Positions 1 through 6,311 of a stretch of DNA of 64,000 nt are shown one piece after another. The position numbers were made by a program, and so were the translations under genes. Below the pieces are notes generated by a model. The model saw only the letters and a list, made by a program, of their open reading frames with translations. It had not been told where the DNA came from and searched no databases. This DNA comes from Candidatus Poribacteria bacterium. Its GTDB lineage: Bacteria > Poribacteria > WGA-4E > WGA-3G. How positions within the stretch are numbered: position 1 is the first letter of the stretch; the number at the start of each line of letters is the position of its first letter. The stretch is taken from NCBI GenBank assembly GCA_012267415.1, contig JAAXGN010000015.1, forward strand, positions 1-64,000. The letters run 5' to 3'.

Positions 1-55
<55 letters not shown>

Positions 56-81
56 CAAAACAGATACGAAGGTAAAGAACT

Positions 82-234
82 ATGCCAAGAGATATTGTAA
101 CATTAGCATGTGATGACTGCAAGCAACGTAATTATGTAACTACACGTAACCGACGGACACAACAAGATAGGTATGAACGAAAAAAATACTGTCGGTTCTG
201 TCGCAAACACACACTCCACAAGGAGACTCGTTAG
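82..234 (+). CDS. rpmG: 50S ribosomal protein L33
   Basis: This is a 50-residue ORF beginning [18 protein letters not shown] and ending KHTLHKETR, the expected size for L33, a small basic protein of the large ribosomal subunit. Two CxxC pairs (CDDC and CRFC) mark it as the zinc-binding form of L33. It starts 26 nt after tRNA-Thr with a GAAGGT Shine-Dalgarno and ends 13 nt before tRNA-Trp. The order tRNA, rpmG, tRNA-Trp, secE, nusG is classical and supports the call. Confidence 0.95.
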   Translation: MPRDIVTLACDDCKQRNYVTTRNRRTQQDRYERKKYCRFCRKHTLHKETR

Positions 235-247
235 ACTATATGTACAC

Positions 248-321
248 AGGCCAGTAGCTCGAACTGGTAGAGCGCCGGTCTCCAAAACCGGATGTTGGGG
301 GTTCGAATCCCTCCTGGCCTG
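248..321 (+). tRNA. tRNA-Trp (CCA)
   Basis: A complete cloverleaf can be drawn. The acceptor AGGCCAG (248-254) pairs with CTGGCCT (314-320), and the anticodon stem CCGGT/ACCGG carries the loop CTCCAAA, anticodon CCA. The T-arm with GTTCGAATC is present. The 3' CCA is not encoded (CCT follows the discriminator G), unlike the tRNA-Thr upstream. It lies between rpmG and secE, as in many bacteria. Confidence 0.95.
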
Positions 322-330
322 CCTTGAAAT

Positions 331-702
331 ATGATAGCAAGAATAAAAACTTATATTCAGAATATTCTATTAGAATGGCAAAAAGTTTCAAAACCAGACT
401 GGGAACAAGTGCGCGGTAGCACAATCGTCGTACTCATCGCAAGTGCAATGTTAGGTGTCTTCATCTGGTTAGTTGATGGAAATACCGCAAGTCCTATATG
501 GGATTGGCCCACGGAATTGTTTCTGGTTTTAATTCCAATCGGCGTCTTTTTTCTCGGTAAAGGATTAGAAAATAGACGATTGCTTGCAACCGGAATTGCT
601 CTTCTCCCCCTTGTTGTTGTCGTTGTCAACAACTATCTACTCAATCAAGATGGACTTGAAGGGTTTGGGATGTCATTTCTGAGAAACATCTTCCTACGAT
701 AG
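331..702 (+). CDS. secE: Preprotein translocase subunit SecE, enlarged form
   Basis: The 123-residue protein begins with the SecE cytoplasmic amphipathic segment (LLEWQKVSKPDWEQV, about residues 13-27) followed by a hydrophobic helix (about 31-48), the core that clamps SecY. Most bacterial SecE with a single transmembrane helix is about 60-70 residues. This one continues with two further predicted membrane helices (about 62-76 and 84-102) and a short basic tail. Its position directly before nusG is the standard synteny. It starts 9 nt after tRNA-Trp without a strong ribosome binding site. Identity is well supported by motif and position; the role of the extension is unknown. Confidence 0.9.
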   Translation: MIARIKTYIQNILLEWQKVSKPDWEQVRGSTIVVLIASAMLGVFIWLVDGNTASPIWDWPTELFLVLIPIGVFFLGKGLENRRLLATGIALLPLVVVVVNNYLLNQDGLEGFGMSFLRNIFLR

Positions 703-853
703 CGTTAAACTGGTAATCTATTTCGTGTGAGGTCCAAAGTAAACACGCCGCGTAATTTCGCGCATACAGGTAATGTAATTACTGAAAAGTTATCTTGATA
801 CAGAACTAAACCAACATCGGTTTACGTTGGTTTAAATGCAATGGGAATTGGTC

Positions 854-1426
854 ATGACAGGTTATTGGTATATTGTTCAGGTCTACACTGGACATGAAAA
901 GAAAATACAGTCTAATCTTGAAAGACGACTCGCGTCTAAATCAGATAGTGATAGAGAAATACGTGATGAGATATTAGGCGTTAACGTGCCTATGTCTACC
1001 ACTGTAAAAAATGAAGATGGAAAACGGAAGGTCAGAACCGCACCTACATATCCAGGATATGTTCTTATTAACGCTCAGCATCAGGTCGGCCCCCATGCAG
1101 ATAGTGAGATAGGAAGGAAAAGTTGGGCATTCGTTCAAGAAACGCCAGGTGTCATGAATTTCTTGGGAAACGCGAATCCTATCCCTTTAAGCGAAGAAGA
1201 TGTAGAACGCATGTTGGCTACCGCAACCGTTGAAGAGGAAGCACCTGTACCAGAAATTACTTTTTCTATCGGTGACAAAGTACGGGTTATTGAAGGTCCA
1301 TTCAGCTCATTTACCGCTGAAATCCTCGGAATTGATACACAGCGGCAACGATTAAGTCTCTCTATTACAATCTTTGGACGTTCAACACCTCTTGAATTAG
1401 GTTTCATGGGTGTTGAGAGACTCTAA
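854..1426 (+). CDS. nusG: Transcription termination/antitermination protein NusG
   Basis: A 190-residue NusG that binds RNA polymerase and couples it to Rho or ribosomes. The N-terminal NGN domain starts GYWYIVQVYTGHEKK and includes PTYPGYVLI and TPGVMNFLG. The C-terminal KOW domain contains FSIGDKVRVIEGPFSSF. The ATG at 854 is chosen over the in-frame ATG at 836 because the family usually starts right before the W-Y-V/I motif and a GGGA lies 9 nt upstream. The spacing of the YPGY motif from the N-terminus suggests a modest insertion in the NGN domain. It is followed at 30 nt by rplK. Confidence 0.96.
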   Translation: MTGYWYIVQVYTGHEKKIQSNLERRLASKSDSDREIRDEILGVNVPMSTTVKNEDGKRKVRTAPTYPGYVLINAQHQVGPHADSEIGRKSWAFVQETPGVMNFLGNANPIPLSEEDVERMLATATVEEEAPVPEITFSIGDKVRVIEGPFSSFTAEILGIDTQRQRLSLSITIFGRSTPLELGFMGVERL

Positions 1427-1455
1427 CATCTTGAATGATACGGAGAAAAAACAAA

Positions 1456-1878
1456 ATGGCTAAACAAGTCGCAGGTGAAGTTAAGTTGCAGTTGGTCTCG
1501 GGACAAGCAACACCACAACCGCCCGTGGGTCCAAGTCTTGCACCTTACATGATAAACCTGCAGGAATTTATTAAATCGTTCAACGCACAAACGCAGCAAC
1601 AGAGCGGAATGGTTGTTACCACAATCATCACCTGCTATAGTGATAGGTCTTTTACATTCACAGTCAAATCTCCCCCAGCGGCGGTCTTGCTCAAATCTGC
1701 AGCGAAAATTGCCAAGGGTTCTGGCGAACCTAATCGGAATAAGGTCGCAGCTGTAACATCTAATCAGATCCGGGAGATCGCTGAAACGAAATTACCCGAC
1801 CTTAATACGAATGATATAGAAGCAGCTGTCCGGATGATTGAAGGTACCGCACGGAGTATGGGATTAACAATTAACTAA
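1456..1878 (+). CDS. rplK: 50S ribosomal protein L11
   Basis: A 140-residue L11, part of the GTPase-associated centre that binds 23S rRNA. The flexible N-terminal domain has PPVGPSLAP (proline-rich switch region), and the rRNA-binding C-terminal domain has [12 protein letters not shown] and the terminal GTARSMGL. The ATG at 1456 ([12 protein letters not shown]) follows GGAGAAAA, and the seven-codon upstream extension from 1435 is unlikely to be translated. It forms part of the secE-nusG-rplK-rplA array. Confidence 0.97.
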   Translation: MAKQVAGEVKLQLVSGQATPQPPVGPSLAPYMINLQEFIKSFNAQTQQQSGMVVTTIITCYSDRSFTFTVKSPPAAVLLKSAAKIAKGSGEPNRNKVAAVTSNQIREIAETKLPDLNTNDIEAAVRMIEGTARSMGLTIN

Positions 1879-1930
1879 TTCCAACAAGGTTTTATCTCTG
1901 TTGTAATTATGATTATATTTGGAGAACAGA

Positions 1931-2629
1931 ATGGCGAAAAAAGGTAAACGTTATACCGATATTCAACAGCACGTGGACAGGATGAGTTTTTACACTGTGG
2001 ACGAAGCTGTCTCACTCCTAAAACAGACTTCTACTGCAAAGTTTGACGAGACTATAGATTTAGCTTCGCGTCTGGGTGTAGATGCACGTATTGCTGAACA
2101 GAATATCCGTGGTACAGTCTCACTCCCTCACGGCACCGGGAAGTCTGTCCGTGTTGCTGTATTTGCCGAAGGTGAAAAAGCAACCGAGGCAGAAGAAGCA
2201 GGCGCAGACATCGTCGGTTCAGATGATTTGGTTGACAAAATCGTTGATGGGTGGCTTGAATTTGATGCTACAATCGCTACACCAGACCTTATGCGAGGCA
2301 TTATGCCGAAGTTAGGACGTATCCTTGGACCACGTGGATTAATGCCGAATCCAAAGGCGGGAACTGTAACGATGGACATTGCAGAAACACTTCAGAACAT
2401 CAAAGCAGGACAGATAGAATACCGAGTGGAAAGAACTTCGGGTATCGTGCATGTACCAATAGGAAAAACCTCGTTTGAAGAAAACCAAATAAAGGAAAAT
2501 CTTAATACTGTTATGGATGCACTCGTGAAAGCACGACCAGCATCAACAAAAGGGAGATATATCCGGAGTGTTGCCATCTCTTCAACAATGGGTGTCGGAA
2601 TCCGAATTGATCCACAAGAATTCCTATAA
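1931..2629 (+). CDS. rplA: 50S ribosomal protein L1
   Basis: A 232-residue L1, which forms the mobile L1 stalk of the large subunit and in many bacteria represses its own mRNA. Recognisable segments are MAKKGKRY at the start, the central GPRGLMPNPKAGTV signature (codons around 2327-2368) and the C-terminal KARPASTKGRYIRSV. The start at 1931 is set by the GGAGAA ribosome binding site at 1921. The gene ends 346 nt before rplJ, leaving room for the L10 leader. Confidence 0.97.
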   Translation: MAKKGKRYTDIQQHVDRMSFYTVDEAVSLLKQTSTAKFDETIDLASRLGVDARIAEQNIRGTVSLPHGTGKSVRVAVFAEGEKATEAEEAGADIVGSDDLVDKIVDGWLEFDATIATPDLMRGIMPKLGRILGPRGLMPNPKAGTVTMDIAETLQNIKAGQIEYRVERTSGIVHVPIGKTSFEENQIKENLNTVMDALVKARPASTKGRYIRSVAISSTMGVGIRIDPQEFL

Positions 2630-2799
2630 TTGCAGATCTGATAGGCTCTTAAAAGTAGTAGGCACACTCCGTGTGCCGTAAAAAAATCAAAATCCCACAA
2701 TGAGGTGAGCTGTCAGACAATTATGCACAACTCTCAAAAAAGGTAAAAGGTACAATCTAAAAGGAATAAAACGAAATTAGCACAAAACAGAATTGAGTT

Positions 2800-2940
2800 G
2801 AAGAAAGTAGGAGCCGCAGGCTTAATTACCTACCGAGACTCGGAAATCGTAAGAAGATGTGTTCATTCTCAGAATGAAATCACTCTTTTTACTACCGAAG
2901 TAGGTAAGCCTCCAGGACTCTGGGGGTTTTTCTATTTCTG
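2800..2940 (+). ncRNA. L10 ribosomal leader with attenuator-like hairpin
   Basis: The region upstream of rplJ contains the ACCTACCGAG element typical of the L10 leader, the mRNA structure that binds the L10(L12)4 complex and autoregulates rplJ-rplL. GGCTTAATTACCTAC (2819-2833) can pair with GTAGGTAAGCC (2900-2910). The end of that partner overlaps a 7-bp hairpin (CCTCCAG 2909-2915 with CTGGGGG 2920-2926, loop GACT) followed by a T-rich run, so the two helices compete. This suggests attenuation as well as translational control. The RNA class is inferred from position and motif and was not scored with a covariance model. Confidence 0.72.
2909..2935 (+). terminator. Attenuator-type hairpin in the rplJ leader
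   Basis: Stem CCTCCAG/CTGGGGG with a four-base loop, followed by TTTTTCTATTTCT. It lies 41 nt before the rplJ start, so it can only act as a conditional terminator. Confidence 0.5.
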
Positions 2941-2975
2941 GGGTTACGGAGTCAAAATGTGAAAGGAGTTTATAT

Positions 2976-3542
2976 ATGCCGAATGAAGCTAACCTTCAAC
3001 AAGCAGAAGAAATTCGTGAACTATTCAATAATTCAGATGTTATTCTATTGGCAGACTTTCAGGGTCTCTCCGTTGCTGAGGTGAATGTTTTGCGTCAGCA
3101 ATTAAAGGACGCAAACATAAAATACAAAGTCTACAAGAATACATTGATAAACGTGATTGCACAAGAGCGAGAGATAGAAGGTCTGACACCTTATCTTAAG
3201 GGAAATACTGCCCTGGCAGCAAGCGATGATCCTGCAGTGTCAAGTAAAATCCTTTTTGAATTCAGTGAAGAACATGAGAGTTTAAATATTAAAGGTGGTA
3301 TCCTTGGAAATCAAGTTGTTGATGAGAGCGGGGTTAAAGCACTCCAAGATATGCCTTCAAAAGAGGTACTCATTGCGAAGGCAATCGGTGGTATCGGTGC
3401 GCCACTCTATGGACTCGTCAATGTATTGCATAACGGATCGCCAATGACAGGGTTCGTTAATGTACTGAGTAATACAATAGGTCAAGTTACATCTGTGTTA
3501 ACACAGATATCCGAACAGAAGAAAAATGCCGAACAGGCATAA
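2976..3542 (+). CDS. rplJ: 50S ribosomal protein L10
   Basis: A 188-residue L10, the base of the L7/L12 stalk. The N-terminal rRNA-binding part includes LLADFQGLSVAEVNVLRQ and YKVYKNTL. The C-terminal helix, which recruits L7/L12 dimers, ends around QISEQKKNAEQA. AAAGGAG lies 8 nt before the ATG. It is followed at 28 nt by rplL, and the pair is normally co-translated under control of the upstream leader. Confidence 0.97.
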   Translation: MPNEANLQQAEEIRELFNNSDVILLADFQGLSVAEVNVLRQQLKDANIKYKVYKNTLINVIAQEREIEGLTPYLKGNTALAASDDPAVSSKILFEFSEEHESLNIKGGILGNQVVDESGVKALQDMPSKEVLIAKAIGGIGAPLYGLVNVLHNGSPMTGFVNVLSNTIGQVTSVLTQISEQKKNAEQA

Positions 3543-3570
3543 CAAATTCTATTTAAGAGAGGAATGAACA

Positions 3571-3966
3571 ATGGCAGATATAGCAAAAATGATTGATGAA
3601 ATCAGCGAAATGACTGTGTTGGAATTGTCTGAATTAGTAACTGCACTGGAAGATAAATTCGGTGTAAGTGCATCCGCAATGCCAGCGATGGCAATGCCCG
3701 GGGCAGTTCCTGCCGCTGGTGGCGCAGAAGCTGAAGAAGCCGAAGCAGCTGAGAAAACCGAATTTGATGTCCAACTCAAAGAAATCGGTGGACAGAAGAT
3801 ACCTGTTATTAAGGAAGTACGGTCTATTACAGGGCTCGGTTTGAAGGAAGCGAAAGAGAAAGTTGAATCAGCACCTGTTGCCATTCAAGAGGGTGTCAGC
3901 AAGGAAGATGCTGAGAAGATTAAAGAACAACTTGAAGCCATCGGCGCAGTCGTCGAAATTGTATAG
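3571..3966 (+). CDS. rplL: 50S ribosomal protein L7/L12
   Basis: A 131-residue L7/L12, the multimeric stalk protein that recruits translational GTPases. It has an N-terminal dimerisation domain ([12 protein letters not shown]), an Ala/Glu-rich hinge (about residues 35-62) and a C-terminal domain with [27 protein letters not shown] precedes the ATG. The gene is followed by repeats and a hairpin rather than by rpoB, which normally comes next. Confidence 0.97.
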   Translation: MADIAKMIDEISEMTVLELSELVTALEDKFGVSASAMPAMAMPGAVPAAGGAEAEEAEAAEKTEFDVQLKEIGGQKIPVIKEVRSITGLGLKEAKEKVESAPVAIQEGVSKEDAEKIKEQLEAIGAVVEIV

Positions 3967-4025
3967 CATGTGTCATGTCCATCAGGCCATAGCAATATAT
4001 AATGAATTTTCAATTTTCCAATTTT

Positions 4026-4107
4026 CCTGCAGGCTCTGAATCCGTAGGGGCGGGTCTCCCCGCCTGTTATCAACGTGCAACCTGCATATTTGATATTCAG
4101 ACTTGCT
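4026..4107 (+). repeat. Dispersed repeat family A, copy 1
   Basis: About 82 bp running from CCTGCAGGCTCTGAA through CGTAGGGGCGGGTCTCCCCGC to GTGCAACCTGCATATT and ACTTGCT. Other copies are at 29941-30011 (inverted), 35521-35604, 35616-35700 and 61367-61452 (inverted). The GGCGGG/CCCGCC core can form a hairpin. Confidence 0.85.
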
Positions 4108-4155
4108 ATGAAAAAGATTAAGTAAATAAATTGGTAAAACGATTTTGTTCCATTC

Positions 4156-4188
4156 CGGTAGGTGCGATTTCCTAATCGCACCTACCGG
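4156..4188. repeat. Palindromic repeat family B, copy 1
   Basis: Near-perfect hairpin CCGGTAGGTGCGATT-TCCT-AATCGCACCTACCGG. Related copies are near 11299, 23963, 24035, 24105 and 29833, all intergenic. Confidence 0.85.
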
Positions 4189-4199
4189 GTTTGGGATTT

Positions 4200-4241
4200 T
4201 GTAAACCCCGTTATGGTCAGGAACTGTAATGGGGTTTTACT
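4200..4241 (+). terminator. Possible terminator of the ribosomal protein array
   Basis: GTAAACCCC...TTA and TAA..GGGGTTTTAC form an inverted repeat with a loop of about 13 nt. The descending arm ends in TTTTAC. It sits after rplL, where a terminator would be expected if rpoBC does not follow. The T-tract is weak. Confidence 0.45.
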
Positions 4242-4319
4242 TACAGAAAGATGTTATACATTGAAGATCGGCAGAATGCGCGTTTGGCATTCTGCATTGA
4301 TTAGGAAATCTCACCTACC

Positions 4320-5171
4320 ATGAATTATGATGTTGATTTGGTATTAGTATTCTATCTGGTATTCAGTCAACTTGCTGTTGGCGGTATGGCTGTTATGCTA
4401 CTCATACCCAAAGGTTTAGTGGGTGCTAACTTTTATCGACTGATGGGAGGTATATACCTATTGGTAAGCGGGTTAGCACGTTGCGCGAATCTATATTGGC
4501 ATGACCAAACTATCACTTTCCTCAACTTTTTCGATTTCTGGCAAGACACAGAATCCGTATTGGTCATCAGTTTCTTCTGTATACTACTTCTCTATACACT
4601 CAGTTGGTGGTTTAAATCATCTTTCGTCACACTTATACTATTCTATGGTGGGATTCTCTGTGGTACATTTTGGCTTATCTATAGTGCTATTGCATACATA
4701 GAGATAGTACAGATTCCTGGTGTGACATTCCTGTTACCAGCACAATTTATAGTGGCAGCTGTTCTACTCGGCACTGTGCATACAGGCATGTGGTTTGGAC
4801 ATTGGTATCTGGTAACACCTGAATTACCTGTCCATTATCTAAGAAGGTTTAACACCGTTTTGCTTGGTACGTTGATAGTATTGATCGGGTTGTTCTGTCT
4901 GAATCTGTTCTTTAGATCCCAAGTAGAAGACGTAGACCCCTTTACCTTTCATAAAGAGCTCATCTTTTTTATCCGCGTAGGTCTTGGATTTGTTGGAACG
5001 TTAATTCTTTATTTTATCACTTGGGATTGCTTACGTCCGAAATCTGTTGCACTTGATGAAGTTGGAGCAACCCGAGCAGCGACAGGTTTCCTTTTCATTG
5101 CAATCATTACCGTACTCATGGGAGAATTTTGTAGTCGCTACCTGTTTATAACGATGCAATTTCTGCTATGA
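4320..5171 (+). CDS. Polytopic membrane protein of unknown function
   Basis: A 283-residue protein with about eight hydrophobic segments spread over its length. I do not recognise the family. The most distinctive stretch is HTGMWFGHWYLVTPELP at about residues 155-171, in which two histidines and aromatic residues fall at the edge of a membrane helix. That pattern could bind a metal or haem, but this is speculation. It stands alone between the ribosomal protein array and the carbamoyltransferase gene, with no obvious ribosome binding site before the ATG. The next gene has its own promoter, so the two are probably separate transcripts. Confidence 0.75.
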   Translation: MNYDVDLVLVFYLVFSQLAVGGMAVMLLIPKGLVGANFYRLMGGIYLLVSGLARCANLYWHDQTITFLNFFDFWQDTESVLVISFFCILLLYTLSWWFKSSFVTLILFYGGILCGTFWLIYSAIAYIEIVQIPGVTFLLPAQFIVAAVLLGTVHTGMWFGHWYLVTPELPVHYLRRFNTVLLGTLIVLIGLFCLNLFFRSQVEDVDPFTFHKELIFFIRVGLGFVGTLILYFITWDCLRPKSVALDEVGATRAATGFLFIAIITVLMGEFCSRYLFITMQFLL

Positions 5172-5207
5172 AAAGATGATTGGTAGGATTCAGATATACT
5201 GAAAAAT

Positions 5208-5236
5208 TTGACAACTCGTAGAATCCCTGTTATAAT
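5208..5236 (+). promoter_or_regulatory. Sigma-70-type promoter for the carbamoyltransferase gene
   Basis: TTGACA (5208-5213), a 17-nt spacer and TATAAT (5231-5236): a full consensus match 61 bp before the ATG. Confidence 0.8.
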
Positions 5237-5296
5237 TACCATTTCTTTTACTAAACCTAAGTCTATTCAGCGAATGAAACCGCAGCGGAGGTAATT

Positions 5297-6235
5297 ATGC
5301 ACTTAATTACATTAAAAGATTGGTCAGAAACAGAGATACTTGAAACTGTAGAAAATTGCATTAAGATCAAAAACCATCCTGAAAAATACAGGCACGCTGC
5401 AACTGGACTCAGTCTTGCATTACTATTCCAAAAGACCTCTACGCGAACACGATGTGCAGGAGAAATCGGAATCGTCCAGCTGGGTGGACATGCACACTAT
5501 CTGGACTGGCGGACGACGAACTTCGGTTTAGCAGACCTGAATGATGAGATCCGCGTGCTATCTGCTTATGTAGATATAATTTTAGCGCGTTTCTTGAAAC
5601 ACGAAGATATTTCTATCTCGGGAGAAGCAGCAACTGTTCCTATCATAAACGGGTGTTGCGATAGATTCCACCCAACACAAGCTCTCGGTGACCTGATGAC
5701 AATACAGGAACAGATCGGCAGATTGGAAGGTGTCAAAGTCTGTTTTATCGGCGTTCACAACAATGTATGCAATTCGCTGATTACGGCTGGGATGAAGGTC
5801 GGTTTAGAAGTTACTGTCATTGCACCAGAAATAAATCCCGCTGCAGTAGATGCGGAACTATGGAAAGAAGCTGAACGAAAAGGTTGTTACAAAGTTGTTT
5901 CAACTGATAGAATTGACGACACTTTCGCATTACAGGAAGTGATCACGCAAAACGATGTTGTCTATACAGATACATGGATAGATATGGAATTCTTCACGGA
6001 TCCTGATTTCGCAGAAGAACGGGATCGGCGCATCAAATTGATGATGCCGTATCAATTGAATACGACACTTCTTGATGGGATTGATTGTAAAGTTATGCAC
6101 TGTTTACCGGCACATCGCGGTTATGAAATCTCAGGTGAGATTCTTGATGACCCGCGTTCTGTCATCTTTGATCAATCTGAAAACCGACTACACAGCATGA
6201 AAGCGATCTTGCTGAGATTGCTTGAGTATTCCTAA
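5297..6235 (+). CDS. argF: Ornithine carbamoyltransferase-like protein
   Basis: A 312-residue member of the aspartate/ornithine transcarbamylase family, which transfers carbamoyl from carbamoyl phosphate to an amine, in OTCase the delta-amino group of ornithine (arginine synthesis). The carbamoyl-phosphate motif STRTR is at residues 48-52, HPTQ at 125-128, an NNVCNS segment at 155-160 and HCLPA at 268-272. The usual D-x-W-x-S-M-G ornithine loop reads DTWIDME here (225-231), so serine and glycine are replaced and the substrate may differ. It has its own consensus promoter and a strong terminator, and is not clustered with other arg genes. Alternatives are putrescine or acylated-ornithine carbamoyltransferase. 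Confidence 0.82.
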   Translation: MHLITLKDWSETEILETVENCIKIKNHPEKYRHAATGLSLALLFQKTSTRTRCAGEIGIVQLGGHAHYLDWRTTNFGLADLNDEIRVLSAYVDIILARFLKHEDISISGEAATVPIINGCCDRFHPTQALGDLMTIQEQIGRLEGVKVCFIGVHNNVCNSLITAGMKVGLEVTVIAPEINPAAVDAELWKEAERKGCYKVVSTDRIDDTFALQEVITQNDVVYTDTWIDMEFFTDPDFAEERDRRIKLMMPYQLNTTLLDGIDCKVMHCLPAHRGYEISGEILDDPRSVIFDQSENRLHSMKAILLRLLEYS

Positions 6236-6251
6236 AGGAATACAAATTATG

Positions 6252-6290
6252 AAAAAAGCCTATCAAAATGTCATTTTGATAGGCTTTTTA
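6252..6290. terminator. Rho-independent terminator after the carbamoyltransferase gene
   Basis: Near-perfect hairpin of AAAAAGCCTATCAAAA and its complement TTTTGATAGGCTTTTT with a short loop. The A and T tracts on both sides make it likely bidirectional, serving also the convergent gene ending at 6312. Confidence 0.92.
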
Positions 6291-6311
6291 AAACGATACA
6301 TTTTGAGGCAA

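Larger units (their letters stand above)
3967..4319. other. Intergenic region after rplL: repeats and a terminator-like hairpin
   Basis: No gene is visible. The stretch holds a copy of repeat family A (4026-4107), a family B hairpin (4156-4188), an inverted repeat with the shape of a terminator (about 4200-4241) and a short palindrome around GAATGCGCGTTTGGCATTC (about 4272-4291) that recurs near 29863 and 46850. rpoB and rpoC are absent. Confidence 0.8.
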
